Shown here: piece by piece, positions 34,296 through 43,211 of the stretch
How the letters are laid out: every line of letters begins with the position of its first letter
Numbering within the stretch: the stretch's first letter is position 1
Source: M269 sp964640795
Lineage (GTDB): Bacteria; Pseudomonadota; Gammaproteobacteria; Enterobacterales; Alteromonadaceae
NCBI GenBank assembly: GCA_964640795.1
Contig: CAZXIN010000001.1
Span: 248,001-312,000, forward strand
Reading direction: 5' to 3'
DNA: 64,000 nucleotides
The notes under the pieces: model-generated
What the model was told of the DNA's origin: nothing
The model's input: only the letters and a program-made list of their open reading frames with translations
Databases searched by the model: none
Position numbers and translations under genes: made by a program

Positions 34296-35330
34296 CTATG
34301 CTCCCTGCTCGCACTGTCTGACGGAGTTTTCCAACAAGGTGACCCATTTAAGACCGTAGTTGTCGATAAACCATTGGCGCATTTCAGATGAGGCTTGTAG
34401 AAATTGCTTTTTCTCTTCCAACGTTGGCCTATAAATCGTACCGCCAGCTTGTTCAAATTGCTTGTATGATTGACTCTCTTGATCACTAACCAATTGTCGT
34501 GCGACTCGCCTTTGCTCATCGAACCCTTCTATAAGAATCGCCTGAATATCGTCTGGTAAGTTTGCCCACGCTTTCTCTGAAAACCACCACAGTGCTGCCA
34601 TGTAAGAGTGACCATCTAGTGTCATGTGCTTGATATGTTCATGAAGTTTGGCATTCATAATATCTTGAATCCCGTTTTTACTGCCTTCTACTACACCTGT
34701 TGCTAGCGCGGTATAAACCTCAGACCAAGAAACGGGTGTTGGGTTGGCACCAAGCTGACGGGCAAGTTCTTGTTGTATAGCTGATGGTGTTGTTCTAATT
34801 TTTAATCCGATGAGATCAACGGGCGTGTGAATCGGAGTGTTAACTGTTGCGAAGTTACGCCACCCTCCAGTGTTTGATGCACCGATAAGCCTAATCCCTA
34901 GCGCTCTATCTAAGGCAGTTTGTCGCATTTGTTCTAACATAGGTCCGGCTAATACGCATTCGGCAACGGTATCATTGGCAAATACGTAAGGTAAATCGAG
35001 TACTTGTGCTTCAGCTAAGAAGTTACCTGTACCGCCCACAGTCGTGCTAAAAACTTCCAAAACACCTTGCTGAAGATTACCGATGCATTCGGGTACGCTG
35101 CCACAAAACTGACCTGAAGGATAAATTTTAAGTTCTATACGGCCTTGGCTTTTCTCTTCGACAAGCTTTTTCATGGCGACAAGGCCAACGTAATCCTCGT
35201 CTTGTGTTGAACCTTGATTGGCTACTTTTATGGTGAATTCAGCGTCGCTAGTTGAACTACTAGCAATGCCATAGAGACAGCCGATAAAAACCAGAGCATA
35301 GATAATCTGCAGTGTTCTTTGCTTGTTCAT
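34296..35330 (-). CDS. TRAP transporter solute-binding protein (DctP family)
   Basis: 344 residues. An N-terminal hydrophobic signal (about 7-24) is followed by the DctP start (FTIKVANQGSTQDEDYVG). Family features: KIYPSGQF near 85, a conserved VLDLPYVF near 133 and the carboxylate-binding Arg region LIGLKIRTTPSAIQQELA near 190, then GVVEGSKNGI. It captures an organic acid or sugar acid in the periplasm for the membrane subunits at 35332 and 36617, with which it forms an operon. The carboxylate-binding Arg favours an acidic ligand. Confidence 0.93.
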   Translation of the reverse strand: MNKQRTLQIIYALVFIGCLYGIASSSTSDAEFTIKVANQGSTQDEDYVGLVAMKKLVEEKSQGRIELKIYPSGQFCGSVPECIGNLQQGVLEVFSTTVGGTGNFLAEAQVLDLPYVFANDTVAECVLAGPMLEQMRQTALDRALGIRLIGASNTGGWRNFATVNTPIHTPVDLIGLKIRTTPSAIQQELARQLGANPTPVSWSEVYTALATGVVEGSKNGIQDIMNAKLHEHIKHMTLDGHSYMAALWWFSEKAWANLPDDIQAILIEGFDEQRRVARQLVSDQESQSYKQFEQAGGTIYRPTLEEKKQFLQASSEMRQWFIDNYGLKWVTLLENSVRQCEQGA

Positions 35331-35331
35331 A

Positions 35332-36615
35332 TCAAAACCCCAACAAGTTTGGAATCGTCATCGTCAGAGCGGGGAAGTAGGTGATAAGAAAAATCACAGC
35401 TATTTCAACGGCAAGAAAGGGCAACATTTCAAAGGCGATGTCTTCGGTTTTTTCACCTGACACTGAAGAGGCTACGAACAGTACCAACCCCATCGGTGGC
35501 GTGGCTAATCCAACGGTTAGGTTCACACACATAACAATCGCAAAGTGCAGCGGGTCGATACCTAGCGATATCATGATGGGGCCTAGCACAGGGCCTAGAA
35601 TGAGTATGGCAGGCCCTGCGTCGAGAAACATACCAATGACAAATAAAAACAGGTTGATGAGTAACAATAAAAGCAACACATTGTCTGTGATACTGGATAG
35701 CTGAGTAGCGATAGTTTCAGCCATACCTGAGACAGTAATAATCCAGGCGAAGGTTACAGCAGAACCGACTAAAAGTAATATGCTGCCTGACTGAACAGCT
35801 GCTTGAACAAGAATGTCGGGTAGCTTTTTAAAGGTAATAGTACGCGTAATGTAAAGTGTGATGATTAGCGCGTAGCCAGCTGCTACTGCGGCGGCTTCTG
35901 TTGGCGTGAATACACCTAATAAAATGCCGCCTAGCAAAATTATCGGCGTCATTAAGGGTAAAAAGGAGGATTTAAAAGCACTGCCGCGTTCTGTCCATGT
36001 CGCTTTTTGATTCGCCACGGGGTAGTTACGTTTTTTAGCGATGCGGTGGGTAATAAACATCAGCCCAAGGCTGATCAGCAACCCTGGTACTATGCCAGCC
36101 AAAAAAAGGCCTGCGACTGATACATTCATAATAAAAGCATACAAAATCATAATGCCAGAAGGTGGGATAATTGGACCAATAACCGATGACGCGGCGGTGA
36201 TAGCAGCAGCAAAGCGACGGCTATAGCCGTTTTTTTCCATGGCTGGAATGAGCATCTTCCCTAGTGCTGAAGTGTCTGCAACAGCTGAACCTGACAAGCC
36301 AGCAAAGAGCACGGAAGAAAGGATATTGACTTGTGCTAAGCCACCGCGAAAATGTCCGATAAGGGTTTGGCTAAAACGAACGATGCTCTGGGTAATGCCG
36401 CCGTGATTCATGACTTCACCGGCAAGAATAAAGAAAGGAACGGCCATGAGTGGAAAAGAGTTCATTCCCGAATAAAGGCGCGACAACAGAGCAGAGAAAA
36501 ACACTTCTTTGCCATCTATCATTAAGCTGATGCCTGGTCCCATGAGCAATGCAAATACAACAGGTGTGCCGGCGGTTAGGAGTAAAAGGAAGATCCAAAA
36601 ATACGATAAGGACAT
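35332..36615 (-). CDS. TRAP transporter large permease (DctM family)
   Basis: 427 residues, standard DctM length, with about 12 hydrophobic helices. Typical segments: MAVPFFILAGEVMNHGGI, FAGLSGSAVADTSALGKMLIPAM, GPIIPPSGIMILYAF and NLTVGLATPPMGLVLFVA. It transports the ligand inward using a sodium gradient. The gene lies one base from its neighbours on each side. Confidence 0.95.
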   Translation of the reverse strand: MSLSYFWIFLLLLTAGTPVVFALLMGPGISLMIDGKEVFFSALLSRLYSGMNSFPLMAVPFFILAGEVMNHGGITQSIVRFSQTLIGHFRGGLAQVNILSSVLFAGLSGSAVADTSALGKMLIPAMEKNGYSRRFAAAITAASSVIGPIIPPSGIMILYAFIMNVSVAGLFLAGIVPGLLISLGLMFITHRIAKKRNYPVANQKATWTERGSAFKSSFLPLMTPIILLGGILLGVFTPTEAAAVAAGYALIITLYITRTITFKKLPDILVQAAVQSGSILLLVGSAVTFAWIITVSGMAETIATQLSSITDNVLLLLLLINLFLFVIGMFLDAGPAILILGPVLGPIMISLGIDPLHFAIVMCVNLTVGLATPPMGLVLFVASSVSGEKTEDIAFEMLPFLAVEIAVIFLITYFPALTMTIPNLLGF

Positions 36616-36616
36616 G

Positions 36617-37171
36617 CTAGTTTTGCCCTTTTTGTTGGTCGTTTTGTATTGCTAAATTAGTGCCTGTGATGGTCGCAATTTGACGTAATAAGTTTTCTAA
36701 GCCAACTAGCAAAATGCCGGCAAAGGCAAACGGGATACAGCTGTAGAAATAGGCGAGCTTAATTGGCATGGAGGAAGCTGTTATTGTCCACCCGCCCTGC
36801 CAGAAAGCAATGCTCTCTACCAAGAAAATCCAACTAATGGCGATGATCAAAACAGAGATAACAATATCTGAAATGTGTCTTAAAACATTGGGTAACGCTT
36901 CGGCAAATAAGTCGATCGATACATTGAGGTGATGTCTATAGGCCCATGGAGCAACCAGACAAGCAACCCAAACCATAGAAAACTTAGCCAGCTCTTCTGT
37001 CCAAGTCAGTGAGTCATTTAATACATAACGAAAGATAACTTGCGCAAGGATCATCATGAGCATCGCAGCTAATAATGCTGCTGCGACGTTTTTGCCAATA
37101 CTGCTTAACACATGGTTAATTGTTGATAAAGGAGTTAAAACTCTATTCCAATTACTTTCAGCACTTGTCAT
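36617..37171 (-). CDS. TRAP transporter small permease (DctQ family)
   Basis: 184 residues with four membrane helices and the DctQ signature around LTWTEELAKFSMVWVACLVAPWAYR (about 55-80), including the conserved ELAKF and a downstream HLNVSIDLF. Partner of the DctM protein encoded next to it. Confidence 0.93.
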   Translation of the reverse strand: MTSAESNWNRVLTPLSTINHVLSSIGKNVAAALLAAMLMMILAQVIFRYVLNDSLTWTEELAKFSMVWVACLVAPWAYRHHLNVSIDLFAEALPNVLRHISDIVISVLIIAISWIFLVESIAFWQGGWTITASSMPIKLAYFYSCIPFAFAGILLVGLENLLRQIATITGTNLAIQNDQQKGQN

Positions 37172-37192
37172 ATTAACCTATGTTATCCATGT

Positions 37193-39289
37193 TCACGACC
37201 AATAGCTCAGTTTGAGGTTATTCGGGTCAATTTGGTCAGAGTACGCTATTTCTTCACAACCGTCTGGTGGAATTGCTAGCGGGATGGTTGAACCTTCGCG
37301 TGCGAATAGTGCAATTTCGTCTAGCCCTAATGTGATTGAGTGCACCTTACTACCGCTAAACACTGCGTCAGAATCGAATAGTCGCCAGTTACCTTCAGGA
37401 AGATAAAACTCGACTTTGCCTCCGGGGTGTGTGCAAGGGATAAAAAGTAGGTCCTCGCCAAAGAAGTATTGATCTTCAAAAGCCCAGGCGGCTTTGTCGT
37501 TAGGGCAAGCTAAGACCATGGCGCGTTGAGCAGGTGTGCCTGTTTTGCTAGCTTGCTCTAAGGTTTTCCAGATGTAAGGTATCAACTGATAGCGCAGCTT
37601 TAATGCTTTAGTAGCTGCCTTGTTAGCTTCTGTGGAGTAACTCCATGGCTCACGTTGCCCTATGCCGTGCAGACGCATGTGCGCAGCAAATATACCGGCC
37701 TGACACCAACGCACATAAAGTTCGTCATCTCGTGTATCTTTGTAGAAGCCACCAACATCGGTAGCGTAAAACGGCGCACCTGACATACCCCAAGATAATG
37801 CCCCTTTAATGCTGCCTGCTAGACCACCCCAATCGGCTTGTGGGTCGCCACCCCATTGCGCAGGATACTGTTGCGAGCCAATCCATGCTGATCGGCTAAA
37901 CAGGAATGGCCCGTTTTGACTGTATTGTTCAGCTGCCTCGTAAACACAACGATTGTAGAGCAAACTGTAGACATTGTGCAGCTCGTCGCCACTTGCCCCG
38001 TTGAAAGCGAGCATGTTGTCGTCTTCGACTTGCTCGCCGAAGTCAGCCTTAATCATATCGATGCCTAGGTCGAATAATGGCTTGTGGCTTTCCTTCCAAA
38101 ATTGAAAAGCTTCTGGGTGAGTAAAATCGACAATGCCGGATTCAGGCAATGGCGTAAGAACCTCACCGAATGCGCTCATATCCCAATGGTAGCGATAAGC
38201 TAGGTTAGTTCTCTTATCTTTGAGCAACCAGCCTTTTTTGGCCATCTCTTCAAATAAAGGGTTCTGTACGGAGACTAAAGGGTACTCCCAAATACACACT
38301 TTAAAGTTCATCGCTTTCAGTTGATCAATGACAGCTTTGGGATCTTCGTAGCGCGTTTTGTCCCATTCAAACGCAAAGCGTGTGTCTGTGTCTTGCCAAG
38401 CTCTGCCGTCCAATGTAATAACATCGCAAGGCATGTTTTTCTGCCGAACTGTCTTAGCCGTCTCAAGCAGTTCATCCGCAGTTTGGTAATAAGCTTTTGA
38501 GAGGATAATGCCGGCACTCCAGAGTGGAGGGGTAGGTGCAAAGCCAGTGAGCTGACAATATTGATTGATGAGCTGCTTACCGTCTTCACCATCAAAGATA
38601 AACAGATCAAGTGACTCTGATTCAATAAATAATCCATAAGCTCTTTGTGACCAAGGAGCATAACCCACGCTGTGTGTAACTGGGGATGCTGTATGTACCA
38701 ATAGTCCCCAGCCTTCAGGGCTCCACGCAAAAGGTGTGTTCTTATAAGATATTTCTGCGTTCACACCTAACGCATCGTGATTGAAAGAACGCACCAGTTG
38801 GCCGCGTTTATTTAACCCACTCCATTTTTCGCCGAGACCGTATACGGGCTCTGAAGAGGCTAACTCCAAACCTATAAACCAGCCTGAGTCTGTTTTAGCT
38901 AGAGGTGGGACGCGATATCGCCTGACAAAATGGCCGTCGGTGGCGGTTTGCTGAACAATTTTGTGGCCTTTTTTAAGTACAAAACTAAAAGGCTGATGCT
39001 GAATAACGATAGACCAATCTAGCCACGAGATGAATGTTGACTCGGGGTGCGGAATGATATGAGGTGAGGTGATTTCTGGTTCATTAACTAACATACCATA
39101 TTGTTTTAGTCGCTCGCTGCTCTCATTAAGCGACTGCAACCGGATACCTGTTTCTAAGCAGCTTAGCTTGAGTTGGCCTGCACTGGTTGGTATGACACAG
39201 CGTAGGCTTTCGTCCGTCGTAATTTCACCTACGATGTCGGTTTGTGATATGTCATTCCAGTTTGGTGCGACAGGATTAAATACTTGCAT
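37193..39289 (-). CDS. GH31 glycoside hydrolase, alpha-xylosidase-like (YicI type)
   Basis: 698 residues, cytoplasmic (no signal). N-terminal beta domain, then a TIM barrel with the GH31 nucleophile in MIKADFGEQV near 413 and the acid/base in QWGGDPQADWGG near 477. SEPVYGLGEKWSGLNKRGQ near 150 is the classic GH31 element before the barrel. The sequence is closest in style to bacterial alpha-xylosidases, though sulfoquinovosidases share this fold. First gene of the minus-strand operon with the TRAP genes, so the imported compound or its conjugate is probably the substrate. A xylose-reductase-like gene lies divergently. Confidence 0.88.
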   Translation of the reverse strand: MQVFNPVAPNWNDISQTDIVGEITTDESLRCVIPTSAGQLKLSCLETGIRLQSLNESSERLKQYGMLVNEPEITSPHIIPHPESTFISWLDWSIVIQHQPFSFVLKKGHKIVQQTATDGHFVRRYRVPPLAKTDSGWFIGLELASSEPVYGLGEKWSGLNKRGQLVRSFNHDALGVNAEISYKNTPFAWSPEGWGLLVHTASPVTHSVGYAPWSQRAYGLFIESESLDLFIFDGEDGKQLINQYCQLTGFAPTPPLWSAGIILSKAYYQTADELLETAKTVRQKNMPCDVITLDGRAWQDTDTRFAFEWDKTRYEDPKAVIDQLKAMNFKVCIWEYPLVSVQNPLFEEMAKKGWLLKDKRTNLAYRYHWDMSAFGEVLTPLPESGIVDFTHPEAFQFWKESHKPLFDLGIDMIKADFGEQVEDDNMLAFNGASGDELHNVYSLLYNRCVYEAAEQYSQNGPFLFSRSAWIGSQQYPAQWGGDPQADWGGLAGSIKGALSWGMSGAPFYATDVGGFYKDTRDDELYVRWCQAGIFAAHMRLHGIGQREPWSYSTEANKAATKALKLRYQLIPYIWKTLEQASKTGTPAQRAMVLACPNDKAAWAFEDQYFFGEDLLFIPCTHPGGKVEFYLPEGNWRLFDSDAVFSGSKVHSITLGLDEIALFAREGSTIPLAIPPDGCEEIAYSDQIDPNNLKLSYWS

Positions 39290-39568
39290 TCAGTGTGTTC
39301 CGTTAAGCTGGCTTAGCATTTCCTCAGGATAGGCGACTTGGATTATCGCGAGGTCGGGGTAGTCTTATCTTAATTAAAATAAAGTTCAGTCTACAAATCA
39401 ATCAGTATCTACTTTTTTGATGATTTTTATAGGTTTTTCATTACCTTAACTAAGATTTCTCTAATGTATTCTCCAACGTTGCTTTCCTGATAGAGTGTTT
39501 TACAATGGCCGAGAGAATAATCACGGTTTGTTTCCTATTAAATTTTTAAATCTTTGAAGAGTACATTT

Positions 39569-40534
39569 ATGTCAACGCTTTATTCAGCTATCCCTCAAGT
39601 TGGTTTCGGTCTTTGGAAGATCGGTCAAGAACAGTGTGCCGACGCCGTCTACAATGCGATTAAAATAGGCTATCGTCACTTAGATAGCGCGTGTGACTAT
39701 GGTAATGAAGTACAGGTAGGTGAGGGTATTAAACGTGCTATTGATGAGGGCATAGTAACACGTGAAGAGTTATGGATTACCTCCAAGCTTTGGAATACAT
39801 ATCACGCGCCTGAACATGTGGGGCCTGCACTGCAAAAAATGTTAGATGACTTGCAGTTAGATTATTTGGATTTATTCCTTGTTCATTTTCCAATTGCTCT
39901 TGAGTTCGTACCTTTTGAAACACGTTATCCACCAGAATGGTTTTATGATCCAGAAGCAGAAAACCCAACCATGAAAGCTGCTAAAGTGCCGTTGCATGTT
40001 ACTTGGCAAGCGATGGAAACTCAGGTTGATAAAGGGTTAGCGAAAGAGATAGGTGTTTGTAACTACAATTCGGGTTTGTTGCATGATTTGATGAACTATG
40101 CGCGTATTAAACCCACTATGTTGCAGATTGAATCACACCCTTATTTAACGGCTGAACCTCTCATTCGATTGGCACATAAATACGAGATTGGTGTGACGGC
40201 CTTTTCACCTTTTGGAGCATTGTCTTATCTTGAACTTGATATGGCTGGGGCGAATGAGTCGGTGTTGGAGCAGGCTGTTGTGAAGAGTGCCGCAGAGAGG
40301 CTCAACAAGACACCTGCACAAGTTGTTTTGAGGTGGGGTGTGCAAAGAGGTACTGCGATTATTCCTAAAACAACTAAAGTTGAACGATTAAAAGAAAATT
40401 TAGATATTTTCGATTTTGAGTTGACGCAAGACGAGATGAGCGCTATCAATGCGTTAAATATTAACCGTCGTTTTAATGATCCAGGTGTATTCTGTGAAGC
40501 GGCATTTAATACCTTTCATCCAATTTACGACTGA
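39569..40534 (+). CDS. Aldo/keto reductase, xylose reductase-like
   Basis: 321 residues from ATG 39569 (GAAGAG upstream; a TTG at 39554 is in frame). The AKR catalytic tetrad is visible: Asp and Tyr in HLDSACDYGNE near 38-48, Lys in WITSKLWNT near 74 and His in LVHFPIALEF near 108. NADPH-binding segments IPKTTKVERLKENL and ESHPYL are present. The HFPIALEFVPFE loop and the FNxxxPIYD end resemble xylose reductases. With the alpha-xylosidase-like enzyme opposite, this suggests release and reduction of a pentose. Confidence 0.88.
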   Translation: MSTLYSAIPQVGFGLWKIGQEQCADAVYNAIKIGYRHLDSACDYGNEVQVGEGIKRAIDEGIVTREELWITSKLWNTYHAPEHVGPALQKMLDDLQLDYLDLFLVHFPIALEFVPFETRYPPEWFYDPEAENPTMKAAKVPLHVTWQAMETQVDKGLAKEIGVCNYNSGLLHDLMNYARIKPTMLQIESHPYLTAEPLIRLAHKYEIGVTAFSPFGALSYLELDMAGANESVLEQAVVKSAAERLNKTPAQVVLRWGVQRGTAIIPKTTKVERLKENLDIFDFELTQDEMSAINALNINRRFNDPGVFCEAAFNTFHPIYD

Positions 40535-40569
40535 AGCTGTCAACGATTAGATAGAATGCGAGAATAAAG

Positions 40570-41553
40570 ATGCAAATGTTAAGTTTTATAGATGGGTTAA
40601 ACCAGCTGCCTTTTGATGGCAGTCCTTTCCCTGCCGTTATTGTTAATGATGGCAGCGTAACGTCACTTGAAGAGTGTGATGTTTGGATTCGTGAAAATAA
40701 GTTGGCAATAGAAGAAACGCTGACCAAAGCTGGTGCCGTGCTTTTTCGCGGTTTCCCCGTTGATTCTGCTGAGTCTTTTGACCAATTCTCCGCTGCTTTT
40801 GAGTATCGAAACTTTACATATCAAGAGTCTTTATCGAATGCTGTAAGGGTGAATTTCACTGAGCGTGTCTTTACAGCGAATGAAGCGCCTAAAGATGTCG
40901 AAATTTTCCTTCATCATGAAATGGCGCAAACACCTATGGCGCCAAGCAAATTGTTCTTTTTCTGTCAATCTTCAGCGGATAAAGGTGGACAAACACCGCT
41001 ATGCCGGTCCGATAAACTCTATCAAGCGTTGAATAAAGAGTGGCCAGCTGCGATGAGTGCATTTGAGGAATTTGGTGTTAAGTACACCACTATCATGCCA
41101 GCGGCTGACGACTCTGATTCTGGTCAAGGGCGTAGTTGGAAAAGCACGTTAAGCGTTGATACGGTTGAACAAGCTGAAGCAAAATTGGCTGACTTACACT
41201 ATACATGGGAATGGTTGGACAATGGTGACCTTAAAGCGGTAACACCTAAATTGCCTGCGGTTATCGAATTCGAAGATGAAAGTAAGTCGTTTTTCAATCA
41301 GCTTATCGCTGCTTATATGGGATGGCAAGGTGTTAAGGAAAACCATTCTGATTTCATTCGCTTTGGTGACGATAGTGAGATTCCCAAAGACATTCTAGAA
41401 CTTGCTGTTAAGCTTGCTCCTGACTTTACTTACGATTTGCCTTGGCAAGATGGTGATGTCGCTTTAGTTGACAACTATCGCGCAATGCATGGTCGTAAGC
41501 CATTTGAAGGTGAACGCAAGCGTCAGGTTTTAGTGGCTTTGGCTTTGGATTAA
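40570..41553 (+). CDS. TauD/TfdA-family Fe(II)/2-oxoglutarate dioxygenase
   Basis: 327 residues. The metal facial triad is visible as HHEMAQ (His and Glu instead of Asp, near 115) and the distal His in YRAMHGRKPFEGER near 305, whose Arg binds 2-oxoglutarate. AVLFRGFPVDS near 55 is the usual opening strand. H-x-E is found in some TfdA relatives. It lies 35 bases after the reductase, so the two are cotranscribed. It would hydroxylate an organic substrate with O2. Confidence 0.87.
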   Translation: MQMLSFIDGLNQLPFDGSPFPAVIVNDGSVTSLEECDVWIRENKLAIEETLTKAGAVLFRGFPVDSAESFDQFSAAFEYRNFTYQESLSNAVRVNFTERVFTANEAPKDVEIFLHHEMAQTPMAPSKLFFFCQSSADKGGQTPLCRSDKLYQALNKEWPAAMSAFEEFGVKYTTIMPAADDSDSGQGRSWKSTLSVDTVEQAEAKLADLHYTWEWLDNGDLKAVTPKLPAVIEFEDESKSFFNQLIAAYMGWQGVKENHSDFIRFGDDSEIPKDILELAVKLAPDFTYDLPWQDGDVALVDNYRAMHGRKPFEGERKRQVLVALALD

Positions 41554-41786
41554 TACGTTCAGCTGTAAGCATCGGCTAATTTGATACTTTATAAGACTAG
41601 GTTGCTTCTGGGGGACTTGTTAGCCGTTTATGAGCGCATAAGTCTTTATAGCGAAAGGTTAAGTAAGTGGTTAAGCTTACTTTTGATATACCGCTCACCT
41701 TATTTGTATTAATTAATGCTGAAAAAGTAGAACTATCGAGGATAGTTTCTATTTTTTTCTAAAAATGAATTTAGATGGGCAGCACA

Positions 41787-42482
41787 TTAAATTGCCAACA
41801 GTTGCCCATTAAAAATACATTTAACGATGGCTTGTTGACGATTGATACTGTTTGTTTTTGCTATGCAGTTGGTCAAATGAAAATCAACCGTTCTTTGACT
41901 AATTCTGAGTAACTGGCTTATCTCCCACGATGTTTTCCCTTCTGATGCCCATTTAATACACTCCAATTCTCTCTTTGTGATTTTGGGTTGGCTTTGTGCA
42001 ATGTTCTTCCTATACCTTGAATAAATAAATGCTGACAGCAGTAACCAATACCACCCTAGTTTTTCCAACAGGTTTGGTTGCATTGCGTGCTTAGATATCG
42101 AGAAGAGCAAACAGGCGAATTCTCCACCAAAACCATTAATAGGAACTATCAATTCAAATTGGTTTCTGTCGAATATATTTTCAGTGAAGGAAGGGCGTTC
42201 ACTAGCGTTATCGGGACTTAATAAATCTTGATAGGTTATCGGTACACTTTCGTTTAGACAGTGCCGCTTTATATTGTCGTCCTGTTTTATGAAATCTTCC
42301 ATATTGGAGTTTATACGACCGTAAACCATGCTTGAGTATTTTTTACTCAAGCATGGTTCGAATACGATAAGGCCAGCCCGCAAATAATGGTACTCTGACT
42401 CAATATTTAAGAAGAACTGATCTAAGCTGCCTTTTGAATCAATGGATTCGATTTTTTTAATCATACCTTCTAGTTGCTTCAT
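41787..42482 (-). CDS. LuxR-family regulator with an autoinducer-binding-like domain (LuxR solo)
   Basis: 231 residues, normal for LuxR. The C-terminal GerE-type HTH is textbook (ITKRELECIKWASEGKTSWE then ISQRTVDFHL). The N-terminal domain aligns with AHL-binding domains around QDDNIKRHCLNESVPITYQDLL, but the conserved Trp and Tyr that contact the lactone appear replaced upstream (SNMEDFIK region). No luxI synthase is in the window. It may sense another ligand or eavesdrop. It lies just beyond a small secreted-protein gene and near the RiPP cluster and could regulate it. Confidence 0.85.
   Translation of the reverse strand: MKQLEGMIKKIESIDSKGSLDQFFLNIESEYHYLRAGLIVFEPCLSKKYSSMVYGRINSNMEDFIKQDDNIKRHCLNESVPITYQDLLSPDNASERPSFTENIFDRNQFELIVPINGFGGEFACLLFSISKHAMQPNLLEKLGWYWLLLSAFIYSRYRKNIAQSQPKITKRELECIKWASEGKTSWEISQLLRISQRTVDFHLTNCIAKTNSINRQQAIVKCIFNGQLLAI
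42325..42357. repeat. Perfect 14-bp inverted repeat inside the LuxR gene
   Basis: Arms ACCATGCTTGAGTA and TACTCAAGCATGGT separated by five T. They are exact and encode part of the N-terminal domain (EPCLSKKYSSMVYG). The transcript would form a very stable hairpin about 42 codons into the gene. Confidence 0.75.
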
Positions 42483-42524
42483 ATGCGTACCTTAATGATT
42501 TAATGAGGTCTAGCCGACATATAC

Positions 42525-42809
42525 TTATCTTTTAGTGCCAGTATCTATTAGCAAATTAAATTTTCTCAGCATTTCTTCAAGGAAGCTTGTATTAGGACAA
42601 ACCGTTGGGTCATTGCTGGTGCATCCTTTAGATTTAGGTGGACAAGAAGCAGGGTTTTCAAGTGAGCACGTGGCTGATGAGGTGTTACTTGATGGTGTGT
42701 TCGATTGTGTCGTGTCGTTTCCATCTTCAAAAGCTTGCAGTGCGCAGCTAGTTAATAAAGTAAATAAAAGAAGGGCGTTTTTAGTGACATTTAGCGTTGT
42801 TTTTTTCAT
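42525..42809 (-). CDS. Small secreted Cys-containing protein
   Basis: 94 residues from the ATG at 42809, preceded by AAGGA; an ATG at 42836 is also in frame. A clear signal peptide (residues 1-28, ending ALQAFEDG; LLTSC could alternatively be a weak lipobox). The mature part is Asn/Ser/Thr-rich and then has a C-rich pattern: CSLENPASCP and CTSNDPTVCP, two similar blocks each ending in CP. The tail is helical (LEEMLRKFNLL). No family recognised. Positioned between the LuxR and CadC-like regulator genes, transcribed toward LuxR. Confidence 0.65.
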   Translation of the reverse strand: MKKTTLNVTKNALLLFTLLTSCALQAFEDGNDTTQSNTPSSNTSSATCSLENPASCPPKSKGCTSNDPTVCPNTSFLEEMLRKFNLLIDTGTKR

Positions 42810-43211
42810 TATTGCTTCCTTAAAATTAAGTGGCATGCTGAGTTGTTTTGCTCTTTGATTTTTAGTTTTGAAGCGTATTACTACAATAATCTACGTATAA
42901 TTTTTTAGTAACTTTGGTGTGATTTGTTTAGCACCATTGCGTGCAAGTCATGGGTTGTTTCTTGAGCACGCATAGGTGGAGCTAAGTTTTTAACCCGCGC
43001 TCGATGTGATTAAATTAGTGATATAGATTTAAGGGGACTCTCACAGAGTGCTCAATTGTCGATATAGGGGGCGGTATAACGCATGTTTATCTTTTATGTT
43101 TCTTACCACTAGCTTCTTATTCTTACTGGTAAGAAATAAGAATTGTGGAGTAGACGAGAAGATAGATCTTAACGCTAGCATGCAGCGTAGATAAACTAGA
43201 ACTTGGAACTA
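42810..43211. other. Intergenic region with a 10-bp perfect inverted repeat
   Basis: About 400 bases without a gene. TTTCTTACCA (43099-43108) pairs exactly with TGGTAAGAAA (43127-43136) around an 18-base loop; this may end the transcript of the CadC-like gene (stop at 43212) although no long T run follows. The rest must contain the promoter of the small secreted-protein gene. Confidence 0.45.

Noticed and set aside
42525..42809. The small Cys protein as another RiPP precursor
   Set aside because: It has a Sec signal peptide and no GG leader, and is transcribed away from the maturase.
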